Source: Forficula auricularia
Taxonomy: Eukaryota > Arthropoda > Insecta > Dermaptera > Forficulidae
NCBI GenBank assembly: GCA_024734495.1
Contig: JALMQS010000099.1
Location: forward strand, 99,623,379 to 99,687,378
Direction: 5' to 3'
Length of the DNA stretch: 64,000 nucleotides
Positions 42,437 to 53,990 of the stretch are shown in pieces. Each line of letters begins with the position of its first letter. Positions within the stretch are counted from its first letter, which is position 1. Under the pieces are notes generated by a model. That model searched no databases and had not been told where the DNA came from. It saw only the letters and a program-made list of their open reading frames with translations. Position numbers and translations under genes: made by a program.

Positions 42437-44096
42437 TAGACCAGTCATTTGGGTCTAAAAAAAGAGGTTACCTGGAAAGATTACCGGGAGTTTTGAAAAT
42501 TGATACTTTTATAGATTTCAATGTCCTCCTTTCGAATTTCAACTTTGCCACCTCGTATCTCAGCCGTTCGCGTTGCCATATTGGAAAAATGGCGGCCAAA
42601 ATCAGTTTTTTGACAATATCTCCTTTCAAACTCATTTCACAATAAAAACATGTAAATACAAAATGAAACTAGAGAAAATTTCCTACAATTTATGCAATCA
42701 TCCTTTTTTTCATAAAATTAATAGTTTTGGCGTACGAGCGTCGCAAACCAACCACGCCAACCCTTGACATTTCAATTATTGAATAAAAAAATACTTGGTA
42801 GGTTTCACATTAAGATATAAAAAATAAAACGAATTTATTTTTGGAGAGACTTTAATCTCGATATATATATTTCGGGTGGCTAACCCATCTTCAGGAGCAA
42901 CAAAAAGTAACTAACTTTTTATATCTTAATGTGAAACCCACCAAGCATTTTTTATCCAATAATTTAAAAAATGTTTCACTAAGTACCAACACCAAATTCC
43001 TTAAAAACCAAAAAAAACCTTGGTATTTAATTTAAACTGATTACATTTGTGAATTATAAAAATCGCAGTTTTTCCTTCATAAATTGAAAACCACTCATCC
43101 TAGAAACTTGATTCTTATCACATTGTCTAGGAAATTTTGTTGACTTGGACGTTTACTTGGACCACTTTTTGATAAAACTCTTAGATTTATAGATATCCTA
43201 CATTTTAATTGACAGGAAATGATTCATTGTTTCAAAAAATCGCAGTTTTTCCTTCATAAATTGAAAACCACTAATCCTAGAAACTTGATTTCTTATTTCA
43301 TTCTCTAGGAAACTCTGTTGACTTGAACGTCTACTTGAACCACTTTTTTGATAAAACTCCTAGATTTATAGATATCCAGCATTTTCCATGGCACTTTTGA
43401 GGATTCGGATCATATCCTGTCCGGAAAATGTAGGATATCTATAAATCTAAGAGTTTTATCAAAAAAGTAGTCCAAGTAAACGTTCAAGTCAACAAAATTT
43501 CCTAGAGAATGAGATGGGAATCAAATTTCTAGGATGAGTGGTTTTCATTTTATGAAGGAAAAACTGCGATTTTTTTGAAACAATGGATGATTTCTTGTCA
43601 ATGAAAATGTAGGATATCTATAAATCTAAGAGTTTTAACAAAAAGTGACCCAAGACAACAAAATTTCCTAGTTAATGTGTTAAGAACCATGAGTGGTTTT
43701 CATTTTATGAAGGAAAAACTGCGATTTTTTTATAATTCACAAATGTAATCAGTTAAAATTAAATGTCACGGGTAGATGTATAATAGTTTGCGGCGGCCGT
43801 AAGCCATTTTACGATAAAATAGGTCATTACATAAATTGTAGGAAATTTTCTCTAGTTTCACTTTGTATATAAATGTTTTTATCGTGAAATGAGTCGGAAA
43901 GGAGATATTGTCAAAAAACTGATTTTAGCCGCCATTTTTACAATATGGCGGGGCGAACGGCAAAAATACGAGGTGGCAAAGCTGAAATTCAGAAAGAGCA
44001 CATCGAAATCTATAAAATTACCCATTTTCAAAACTCCCGGAAAACCTTCCAGGTAATCTCCCTTTGTAAAACCAAATGACTGGACTACTTGGGGGT
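42437..44096. repeat. Family G foldback element
   Basis: Arms 42437-42750 and 43790-44096 are inverted copies (GACCAGTCATTTGGGTCT... ; GGAAAGGAGATATTGTCAAA...). The inner parts at 43050-43740 are again inverted repeats (TCCTAGAAACTTGATTC). Partial copies are 8160-8790, 34960-35660 and 51690-53580. No protein seen. Confidence 0.7.
42857..42897 (-). ncRNA. Hammerhead ribozyme motif inside a snapback insertion
   Basis: Minus strand: CTC/GAG stem I, CTGAAGA, stem II GGGT/ACCC (4 bp), GAAA, AT-only stem III, site ATC. It lies between 23-nt inverted arms GGTTTCACATTAAGATATAA (42801) and its inverse (42918-42940). Very close to the 39127 motif. Confidence 0.55.
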
Positions 44097-44618
44097 TGGG
44101 GAAAACGGAAATTTAAGTAATTTGAAAGTGGAAAATTGATGAAAACGATTTCAAATAAAAGAGAGAAAGTAATGTAAAAATCGTGTGGTGTTCACACCAA
44201 TTGATTAATTGTAATTTTTAATTTCATAAAGTTTTAGAGCCGAGCTCAAAAAGAGAACCCTGTTAAAAAGTTGGAAGGCTTAGGGCGGAGGGTACGGGGA
44301 GGGGGATGCGAAAGACAATACTACTACTACTACTCCTACTAATCTATATTTATAGAGAGAGATGTGGATAGCGTGTTGTGCGTTGTTTTATTAATTTACA
44401 ATGGGCGGCCGATGATGCAGCGCCCTGCAATTGCTGCCAGGGGTGGCCAACCCTCCAGAAAGGGGTTGACCACGTGACCAGCTTTAATGTCCAAGATAGG
44501 GTGCGACACATTCAATTCTTTGCTCGTATTAAACATACTTTCTCTCTTGTTTACGAAAACCCTTCAATTGAGATAATGTTTTGATTTCTTTCTTGGGTAG
44601 ATGCTTTTAGCGAAACTT

Positions 44619-44654
<36 letters not shown>

Positions 44655-44879
44655 TTTAGCATCCTGTCTTCTCGTCATTCTGCTTCGCTGTCTAATATTT
44701 CGTTGGTTATTTTGCTAGAGTGAGGGAAAATAATCGAGAGCATCAAAACGTCCCTTTTTCCACTTTCCCCAGGGGGTTTAGGGAAAGTCGAAACAAACTT
44801 GGGACATGGCCTGGAGATCAAGTTAAGGCGCAGCGACACGTGACTGACCGATGGACATGTTCCTACAAATACATACATA
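44097..44879. other. Unassigned DNA with hAT-like palindrome and (GT)n
   Basis: GTGGCCAACCC near 44445 pairs with GGGTTGACCAC near 44463, resembling ends of hAT-type MITEs. A (GT) microsatellite is at 44622-44653. 44390-44520 is GC-richer with short frames on both strands and no firm exon. Confidence 0.35.
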
Positions 44880-45060
44880 TACACTAAAAGAACGATATAT
44901 ATTTATAGTTAAGATATTATATTTGATATGAATAGATGGTGGAGTTAATCGATCTCTGTTCAATATGAATAAATGATATACGTATTTGAAATATTTCCAT
45001 ATTTTTGGAGCAACTCTAGATATATTAATAGTTAAGATGCCGCTATTTGAACCAAGCACC
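44880..45060 (-). repeat. Family L repeat, reversed
   Basis: Inverse of 4255-4440 and 34185-34375. Confidence 0.65.
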
Positions 45061-45599
45061 AATAGTTGGGTATTTAAATGGAATAATACGTAATTACGAC
45101 AAGAAATGATATAAACTTGAATATTTTTTATTTATAATAAATGAGATGATGATGAGTAAGAAGCTAGAAGATGAGTATATTCATTTGATGTTGAATCTAT
45201 ATTCAATCAATCAAATGAATTATATAAATATTTATTTTAATTATTCATTTGGTTGAATTAATAATTAGATAAAAATTTGAATTATTATAATTGATTTAAG
45301 GTACACGGTAATCTAATATTAATATTTATTATAATTTTATATTGGGTTTTAAAATTAAAAAAAAACAATTAATAATGTAAACAAAATTTTTATTATTTTA
45401 TTTTTTAAATATCTTAATTATTAAGATATCACTATTTGCAACAAATCTAAGTCGTTTTATGATAAAAAAACATTTGTTTAGATATAATAAGAGGTTTCAC
45501 TAGAAGTAAACAAGACATTCATTTGATATTAAGAGATAACTAATAGAATAAAATAGATCACTCAAGTATAAAATAGATTTGGATTACATAACAAAAAAT
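45061..45599. other. Unassigned AT-rich DNA
   Basis: A short frame from ATG about 45150 (MMMSKKLEDEYIHLMLNL) is open for ~36 codons. Nothing else supports it. Confidence 0.3.
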
Positions 45600-45925
45600 T
45601 TGGTCATATTTGGAATGATTTCGATATATCTTGATAATTAAGAAAATATCTTTGGAATAAATAAGAGCTCATTAAAAATGCTCAACTCTATCAATATATT
45701 TACTATAAAGAAATTGTTTTTTCAGTGTAGAAGTTTAGAAGAATGTAGAAGGAGAATAGAATACCTCCTAGTTGAAATTCGATATTCTAGTGAATTTCAA
45801 TTGGATTGATTCCAAACATAATTAAACAAGAAATAATTGGAAGTTTGATAATTTAATTATTACATGATTATTGAATTAATTGGTTTAATTGGATTAATTA
45901 TTGATTATTATTAGTAAATATATAA
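45600..45925 (+). repeat. Cassette with conserved short frame, copy 1
   Basis: About 95% identical to 52076-52380. After TTGTTTTTTCAG the + strand reads CRSLEECRRRIEYLLVEIRY then SSEFQLD and TGA (about 45727-45810). The same frame is open in copy 2 with changes that keep it open. It may be a duplicated last exon or part of an unknown repeat. Confidence 0.55.
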
Positions 45926-45949
45926 AGTACCTGGCGGGACGATTGTTAA

Positions 45950-46320
45950 ATTATTAATTATTATTAAATTATTTATTTAATAATTAAATATTTAATCATT
46001 ATTATTTGATAATTAAGTTGAATAATTGTTAAAAATAATTATTAGGATTTTTTTTTGAAATCTAATTGATTTAATATTTTTTATTATTTGATGTCGTATA
46101 AAAAAATAGGTCTAATGAAAGTTGTTCAGTTTTTTTTCTAGATTAAGAATATGTACAGAAACATATAGGTTTCGATTTAAAAAACAGAAATAGCCTTGAA
46201 AGCTTTTTCTAGGTCGACAAACAATAGCGTAGTTTAGTTTCCCCTGAACTTTTTTCATATAATGCACTGTTTTTGAGTTATAAGCCTGTCTCAAGATAAA
46301 AAAGAAACACTAACCCGGTA
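45950..46320. repeat. Family D half copy
   Basis: Begins in the AT palindrome core and ends AACCCGGTATAATG. Confidence 0.65.
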
Positions 46321-47085
46321 TAATGATTGGTTCAAACAGTCAGGTGACCATTTCCATACTCCAGAGGCTTGTTTGTAAATAAATCCCGGTACCCTCGTTA
46401 GAGACTAATCGTCTTCCACTATAGATCATGGCCTCGTGTCGAGATTTAGCTCTCTCACAGACGATCAAGATAAATTTTAATTGAATTACCAAGTAGATCT
46501 ACCCACCCTGCATCACAGGTAGAGCCAGCCAGCCATTCATTAGAACCTCCCCTGTGTGGTTTACACGTGGTTTGTGGAGGCTGGCAAACCATGAGCAAGC
46601 CAGCCATTCATTAAAAATTAAAAATTGGTCCAAAGTTATGGCCCTGGGCAAACGTCCCGAGTTCACATCGATCGATAGTTTCGAAAGCAACAGCACACAC
46701 TCCTCCCCTCCCCTCCCCTTTTACACCCCCACCCTCACCCACGCCATCCATTCCGAAAAAAACAACCCTGCCTCTGATCGTAACGAAATTTAATGCTTGC
46801 CATTTCTTTCTATTTATTATTTCTTCCATTAAACGAATTAAAAACATAAACATTTATTTATTTATTGAAGTAGACTCTAGTACATAAACTAATAGGTATA
46901 TAATGGTATATAATATATTTAGAAAGAGAAATAGGACGCTGGGAAATATTATTTATGTATTATAGTAAAAGAGTCAGGATTTTGGAATTATTTAATCAAA
47001 ATGTTATTACAAACAATTTAATATCTTTCTTAAAGAGAAATCAATGAGGGTGACATCTACTTGAGATAAACAAAACATAGATCTA
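46321..47085. other. Unassigned, apparently single-copy DNA
   Basis: 46330-46800 is GC-richer. GCCAGCCATTCATTA occurs twice (about 46527 and 46599). Overlapping frames on both strands lack splice or start support. It may be regulatory or UTR; unknown. Confidence 0.35.
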
Positions 47086-48372
47086 CACTGAAGTGCAAAA
47101 AAATCGATCCACCAATAAAAACTTTATTAAATAGTAAATCATTTTTAATTTTTTCCTTCTTTTTTTTAAAATATCTCAAAAACGGCTGAAACTATTTTGA
47201 TTAAAAAAATTGAGCGAAACCATGGCATTTCGGTCTACAAAAAAGCTCTAATAAGTAAACATCGAAAAAATTATATTTTTCGAGATAATAATTGTTTTGT
47301 CAAAATGTCTGTTAGTTGGTTAGTCTGTGCGTTACCAAATTTTTGTGGACGAGCTAGCTCAAAAACTAGTGTGAATATCGAAACCAAATTTGACACGTAG
47401 TTTTCCGTCCATTGAGATTAAGAGCTGATTATATTTTGGTGCATATCGACCCAAAATTAAGGGGGGTGGAGTGGGGGTTAAAAATTGAAAATCTAGGCCA
47501 TTTGAGCAAACTCAACCAAATTTTGTATACACAATCAGTGGGACCCCCAGAAATCTAAAAATGCAAAAACTAACGGCCCAAAATGCGGTGTGGGGAGGTG
47601 GGGGGGTCAAAAAATGAAAATCTTGGCCATTTAGTAAAGTGAACGAAATTTTGTATACATAATCAATAATCATTGGACCCTCAGAAGTCTAAAAGTGCAA
47701 AAATTAACCGCCCAAAATGGGGGGTGTTGGGTCAAAAAATGAAAATCTAGGCCCTTGTACCAAACTCAACCAAATTTTGTATACATAATAATCAGTGGGC
47801 CCATAGTCTAAAAATGCAAAACTAACCCCCTACCCTACATGATTATAAATAATTTTATTAAATATTAAATATAAGGAGAGGGCCAGATTGGATGGTAAAG
47901 TCAAGTGGATGGCCACATCAGAACACGACAGCTTATTTTACAAGGAACTATACATTTACTGAAAAAGGGCTTATTGTAAGTGTAATTGCCACTTGTTGTT
48001 GACTTAGTAGTCCTTGATTAATTAGGCACACACAATTTGAACTGCTTGAACTTGAGAAATATCCATTTTGTATATTTTATTTTTCTATCAATGATGCTTA
48101 ATTCAAAATTATTCATTTTATTGATATTTCAAATGGAATTTGATCTTTTATTAACATTTTATTTAAATGTAAATGATATTGAGAAAGTAGGATAATTTGT
48201 AATTGTATCTTTTAATTTAATTTTACTTTTTTTTTATAAAATTCAAAAATTATCAACAATATTTATTGAATAATGTTAGTTTAAGAGTTCATGGAAGAAA
48301 TTATATGAATATTTGTAAAAAATTTGAAAATAATTTGTTTTTTATGGCTCGATTTTTTTTTGCCCCTTAGTG
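47086..48372. mobile_element. Tc1-type MITE copy 2, interrupted by family B
   Basis: Ends CACTGAAGTGCAAAAAAATC and its inverse TTTTGCCCCTTAGTG, flanked by TA. It matches 24800-25321 except for the insert at 47155-47935. Confidence 0.75.
47155..47935 (+). mobile_element. Family B element inserted in the MITE
   Basis: Runs from CTTCTTTTTTTTAAAATATC to GGATGGCCACATCAGAACAC and interrupts the MITE sequence TTTTTAATTTTTT / ACAAGGAAC. It contains three ~120-bp modules with ATTTTGTATACA. Its nesting shows it is younger than the MITE. The 67-codon frame at its 5' side is not called. Confidence 0.7.
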
Positions 48373-48491
48373 TATATGTAACTAATATAATCGACGTCGA
48401 CATGATTTTATCAATTTTTAAACCCACTAATAGTTCATGACAAATAAAATTTATGAAAATTATGAAATTAAAATTATTTTGTAAAACCCAC

Positions 48492-49204
48492 TACAGAGTC
48501 GCACAGTGTGGATCTCGGTTGCCCTTGCGCACCGTTGTTCTTTAACGTGCCCGTATATAACTTCATCGTTTTCACCGACACGGCTACAACTGAGCACAGT
48601 ATGACCGAAGTCAATCTGTCAACCATTATTCTATCACGAATGATACAATGATGGTTGTTTTGTTTTTGCATAATCTGAAGCATTATTTGCCAAGCAAGCT
48701 CTGAAACGTAAGTAGCCAAGCACTTGCAAAGCGTCCAATGCGGTTCACGCCCGCTGTAATAACAACCAATAGGATGTGAAGATTCAAAATCTTCAGCCCA
48801 GGTCCGTGACCGGTTGTCGTTTGGCCAACGATTCGCCACCATTTACCATTCCAGGCGGCTTTATGCCTGTACTTCTGATTATGCGTATAAAATAGCGGAA
48901 ATATTTTATACCCTGCCGACTCATGAAACATTCAATCAACGACAAGTTAACTAGTCTCTAGCAAAACCTCTGCCCGCACGAAGCCTTTCCTCAGTGAACG
49001 GAGAAAGAATCTTTCGATTCTTTGGGCTCTCTCCGATCCCCATGCTACCACTAGTTTTATAACTTTTGGTGGGGTTATTCGAACCTTCTCTTGCGTACTT
49101 TCGTACTCCGGTTCTTCTGTTTGAGATAGATTTCCAGCTATCAGGCACGAGATGAGCCTATTACAATTGGTCTGGAAGGATTGTAAGTACAGAGTCGCAC
49201 AGTG
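48492..49204 (-). mobile_element. 679-bp insert flanked by 17-bp direct repeats
   Basis: TACAGAGTCGCACAGTG stands at 48492-48508 and 49188-49204. The insert is GC-richer than its surroundings. Its minus strand has an open stretch (48950-49187) with LISCLIAGNLSQTEEPEYES and KVIKLVVAWGSERAQRIERF, stopping at TAG near 48954. Downstream it has GGGTATAAAATA. It may be a processed gene copy or a retroelement part; not identified. Confidence 0.45.
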
Positions 49205-49286
49205 GGAGAAAAATAATATTTCAAAAACTTTAAAATCAGATTTGTAAATAGGTTGAATTTTATACACGACTTCAAAAGAAAAAATA

Positions 49287-50067
49287 GTACCTGGAGGCAC
49301 CGAGCGATGCTCGGTAACTTCTTCCTTCAATTAAAAGCTTTATTTTAATATTATTTTTAAATTAATTTAAAATTCTGATAAAAAGGTCGATTTTTATTTG
49401 AGAGCCGTTTTCAAATTAAAAAAAATACAAAAATATATAATATTCGCCCACTGTACCCCCCCCCCACACCTCCACCCCGCTCGACCCCACCCCCGAAACC
49501 TCGCCCTACCCCCGAATCACCCACCACTGCACCCCACATCCTGCACCTGTTTTGATTCAACCATATGATTCATTTTTATTCATCCAATTGTTAATAAATA
49601 AAACCTATCAAAATGTGTTGTTTTTTCAGAAAATTGAGACCTGCTCTTGATTATTTTTTATTCTATTAAATAAATAAAGTTCATTATAAAAACAATTATT
49701 AATATTTCTAACGTTTAGGGACAACAAAATATGTTAAAATCCACAATCACAATACTTCTTCAAGGCCTTTGAGAATAAAGGATTTGCCCGACCCATTGTC
49801 TGCCTGAGCACAAAAGGAAAAGGGAAACCTTTTATTAAAACCATAAGAATGGGATTTGTCTACCTGAGAATAATTAATTTGATTACGAAAAAACCCATCA
49901 AAAACAATTTTGTCGAAGATGAGACCGTGATAGAACGAATTGTCACCCCAAAAACCCCCTAACTCGTGAATTTCATCAAAATCGGTAGAGTCGTTTTCAA
50001 AATAGAACGAAGATACAAATATATAAACAAATAAATATACAATTTTTGCTCGTTTAATAAGAGTAGA
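49287..50067 (-). mobile_element. Helitron-like element family J, complete, 781 bp
   Basis: Minus strand starts TCTACTCTTATTAAACGAGC and ends in the hairpin ACCGAGC/GCTCGGT and CCAGGTAC. It has A before and T after, as in the 40134 copy. Confidence 0.65.
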
Positions 50068-50297
50068 TTAATATATTGGTTTTAATTAAAGCCAGGTACC
50101 TAATGAAGTCTGCCCGCCCGCCTGTATCTATGCAACCGATTGGACGCCTCTGGATTGTTCTAGCCTATCCGAGAGGCGTCCTTGTTAAATGTTTCATAAT
50201 GTCTCAACCATAAGTCCAACAGCTACGAAATTCGAAACTTAAGCTTGATATAGGTCTAGAAAGGAGTACAGCAAAACTTTGGTTGAATCTTTATATA
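50068..50297. repeat. GC-hairpin module
   Basis: CTGTATCTATGCAACCGATT, then GGACGCCTCT...AGAGGCGTCC (10-bp stem). Second copy of the module at 14960-15045. Confidence 0.5.
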
Positions 50298-50982
50298 TAC
50301 CGGTGAGTTTTTTTATTTTGAGAGAGTCTTATAACTCAAAAAACAGAGCATTATATGGGAAAAAGTTTCAAATAAAAGTTTATTTATATCAGAGGTATTG
50401 TTTGTCGACCTAGAACAAGCTTTAAATGGTATTTCTATGCCAAGTTTTGTTTTTTAAATAGAAACCTATATATTTCTGTACATATTCTGAATCTACAAAA
50501 AAACTGAACAACTTTCATTTGAACTATTTTTTATACGACATCAAATAAAACAAAATATTAAATCAATTAGATCTCAAAAAATCATTGTTAACAATTAATC
50601 AACTTAATTATCAAATAATAATGATTAAATAATTAATTATTTATTTAATAATTAAATATTTGATCATTATTAATTAAGTTGAATAATTTTTAAGAATTAT
50701 ATTTTTTGAGATCTAATTGATTTAATATTTTGTTTATTTGATGTCGTATAAAAATAGTTCAAATGAAAGTTGTTCAGTTTTTTTGTAGATTCAGAATATG
50801 TACAGAAATATATAGGTTTCTATTTAAAAACAAAACTTGGCATAGAAATACCATTTAAAGCTTGTTCTAGGTCGACAAACAATACCTCTGATATAAATAA
50901 ACTTTTATTTGAAACTTTTTCCATATAATGCTCTGTTTTTTGAGTTATAAGACTCTCTCAAAATAAAAAAATTCACCCGGTA
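50298..50982. mobile_element. Family D foldback MITE, complete palindrome, 685 bp
   Basis: Ends TACCGGTGAGTTTTTTTATT and its inverse AAAAATTCACCCGGTA, in TATA context. The arms pair over nearly the full length around an AT core near 50640. No coding core, so it is a non-autonomous deletion form. Confidence 0.85.
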
Positions 50983-51404
50983 TATAGATAAAATGTTTCT
51001 ATTATTTGTTGTATATGTAACAAAAAGTAACAAAAGCCCAAAGATTTGATTTCAAATCCAAATTAATTGTTTGTTAAGAGCATAAAATAAAGATTTAAAC
51101 TGCTTAGTGAGATTATAATGATCTCAGATGGTGTTTGAATAGTATATATATATATATATATATACAGTATAGTTGTTTGATTAGCTAAGAGAGGATTTGT
51201 TGTTGATTTTGGTTCTAAAAGGGCGGCTGCAAGTGAAAGTTTAAGCCCCGCAAAACGTTACTCTCTCGAAACTGAAATTGTTTTCAGAATAATTACACAG
51301 GGCGGGAGGGTTGGTTGAGCTCTCTTCTTTCTGCTGGTGACATAGGGGGTGGTGTCTAGCCCACCCCCGCAAATGGGGGTTGGTGGTTTGAATTGCTCAC
51401 TCAC
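50983..51404. other. Unassigned DNA, intron side of the exon at 51405
   Basis: (TA)n at 51143-51167. The end near 51360-51404 directly follows the donor of the minus-strand exon. Confidence 0.35.
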
Positions 51405-51536
51405 CATAACGGAGATCCTTGTCGGCTGGAATATTCCCGTTTGGCTCCAGACGATCCAAATATTCGTCTGAGAAGCCATTGTAAGGCAACTTGGCCGTCC
51501 TCTGCGTCGAATCCTCCACTTCCTCTTTCGAAATTG
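51405..51536 (-). CDS. Probable internal exon of an unknown minus-strand gene
   Basis: The minus strand has acceptor TTTGTTTTTTGCGCAG just before 51536 and donor ATG|GTGAGTGAG at 51404, bounding 132 nt. All three frames are open. The most protein-like one (2 nt into the exon) reads ISKEEVEDSTQRTAKLPYNG then FSDEYLDRLEPNGNIPADKD and LRY. GC content is well above the flanks and no repeat copy exists in the window. I do not recognise the protein, and neighbouring exons could not be found. Confidence 0.5.
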
Positions 51537-51560
51537 CTGCGCAAAAAACAAACAAACAAA

Positions 51561-53580
51561 CAAATTAATAAGCCTGTTATTATATAGTAGTCAAGAGGTT
51601 GTTAAACTGGGGTAGGTGTAGTCATTACATGGGGCTAGTGTAATTATAAAAAATCGTTGCAAACAGTTCAAAAAGGCAAGAAGAGCGGATCAATAAAAAA
51701 TTTCCTTGTCAATGTGATAAGAATTAAGTTTCTAGGATGAGTGGTTTTCATTTTATGAAAGAAAAACTGTAATTTTTTTATAATTCACAAATGTAATCAG
51801 TTAAAACAGGTTGGCGTAGAAGTATAATTCTTCTCTTTAAAACTTTGAAAAACTCACGTGAAATTAAAAATTACAATTAATCAATTGGTGTGAACACCAC
51901 ACGATTTTCAGATTATTTTCTCTTTTATTAGTCCAGTCAAATTGTGCTCCAATGGCCCCTATGGGGAAACTTATGGGGTAGTTCTGATTTTTGCGTGTAT
52001 ATATTTTTTGTGGCGCAGAGTCCAAATCTAAAGTCTCCCACCAAAATTTCGTGACGCAACATTGTAGAAAAAAGGTCATATTTGGAACGATTTCGATATA
52101 TCAATCAAATATCTTTGAAATAAATAAGAGCTCATTAAAAATGCTCAACTCTATCAATATATTTATTATAAAGAAATTGTTTTTTCAGTGTAGAAGTTTA
52201 GAAGAATGTAGAAGGAGAATAGAAATACTCCTAGCTGAAATTCGATATTCTAGTCAATTTCAATTGGATTGATTCCAAACATGATTAAACAAGAAATAAT
52301 TGGAAATTTGATATTTTAATTATTACATGATTATTGAATTAATTGGTTTAATTGGATTAATTATTGATTATTGTTAGTAAAAAAGGTGAAAATTTCAATT
52401 TTTTGGCCGTTTTTCGCTTATAACTCGAAAACTATAAACTTTTCGTAAATAACCTTTCTATTCAAAATGAAAGTTTATAAAATTTCCTACAAATTTCATT
52501 ATTTAAGTTTTTTTCTCCGACCAACCGTTCAGGTTCAAGCGCAAAATCCAATTTTCTACCTCAGCAGCCCCCCCCTGGATCACCCAAAAATTCGAACTAC
52601 TTTTTTCGATATTTTCCTATTTTGATCACTAAGGAGCACGTTTTCGACAATGACAACTTTTTAAACTAGTCTACAAGTCAAACAAAGTTTCATCTTAATT
52701 GGATAAATGGTAATCCGTGGCACAATAAGGTTCAAGTTTTGAAAAACTGCAATTTTTTGCAAATATTTTCCTTCATTAAATGAAAACCACTCATACTAGA
52801 AACGTGATTCTCATCACATTGTCTAGCAAATTTTGTTGACTTGAACGTTTACTTGGACTACTTTTTTGATAAAACTCCTAGATTTATAGATATCCAGCAT
52901 TTTCCATGACACTTTTGAGGATTCGGATCATATCCTATCCGGAAAATGTTCGATATCAATAAATCTAAGAGTTTTATCAAAAAAGTGGTCCAAGTAAACG
53001 TTCAAGTCAATAAAATTTCCTAGAGAATGAGACAGGAATCAAGTTTCTAGGATGAGTAGTTTTCATTTAATGAAGGAAAAACTGCGATTTTTTGAAACAA
53101 TGGATCATATCTTGTCCGGAAAATGTTCGATATCACTAAATCTAAGAGTTTTATCAAAAAAGTGGTCCAAGTAAACGTCCAAGTCAATAAAATTTCCTAG
53201 ACAATGTGATAAGAATCAAGTTTTTAGGATGAGTGGTTTTCATTGTATAATTGAAAAACTGTAATTTGTTCGCGTAGATGTTTAATGTTTGAGGCGCTCG
53301 TACGCCAAAACTATTAATTTTACGAAAAAAGGTTATTACATAAATTGTAGCAAATTTTCTCTAGTTTCATTTTGTATATAAATGTTTTTATTGTGAAATC
53401 AGTCGGAAAGGAGATATTGTCAAAAAACTGATTTTAGCCGCCATTTTTCCAATATGGCGGCGCGAACGGCAAAGATACGAAGTGGAAAAGTTGAAATTCG
53501 GAAAGAGGACATTGAAATCTATAAAATCACCTACATTTTCAAAACTCCCAGTAAACTTTTCCAGGTAAAACTACCAACTG
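51561..53580. repeat. Family G foldback copy interrupted by the 305-bp cassette
   Basis: 51690-52075 and 52382-53580 match family G (CTCCCACCAAAATTTCGTGA, TTTCCTAGAGAATGAGAC, CCGCCATTTTTCCAATATGG). The join to the cassette at both sides shows AAAAAGG. Confidence 0.6.
52076..52380 (+). repeat. Cassette with conserved short frame, copy 2, as an insertion
   Basis: After TTGTTTTTTCAG the + strand reads CRSLEECRRRIEILLAEIRY then SSQFQLD and TGA at 52270-52272. Compared with copy 1, the differing codons keep the frame. AAAAAAGG lies before and after, as a possible target duplication within family G. Confidence 0.6.
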
Positions 53581-53990
53581 ACGACTAGTTTACAATATAA
53601 AAAGATAGGAAATTTACAAGATGCGCATAGTAAAAAAGATACTATATTATATTGGTAAAATCACATTAACTTATTGCAAAAATACAAAAAATAAATTATA
53701 ACTTTAGCTATTTTTTTATTATCTATATTAATTAGATATTTTTTTCTGTCGAAAAATTAAAAAATAACAAGGATAGAGCCTTGTGAAATTTCTGATTTTT
53801 AGAAAAATTTTGAAATATCCATATTATAGAAATTTTAGTATATTTGGTATCAGGGGGTCCTAGAGAATTTGACTAAATTTATTTTATTTGAAATATCTCG
53901 AAAAAAAACAAATTTGTCGAAAAAAGAAATTTTTTCAAAAATATTCAATATCCACTACTGATCCCATGAAAAATAATATTTATTATTAAA
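53581..53990. other. Unassigned AT-rich DNA
   Basis: No gene or clear repeat boundary. Confidence 0.35.

Noticed and set aside
42310..42645. 111-codon frame starting MDGGVGKKEQARR
   Set aside because: Its second half is family G repeat sequence with copies at 43.9 and 53.4 kb; the first half is low-complexity.
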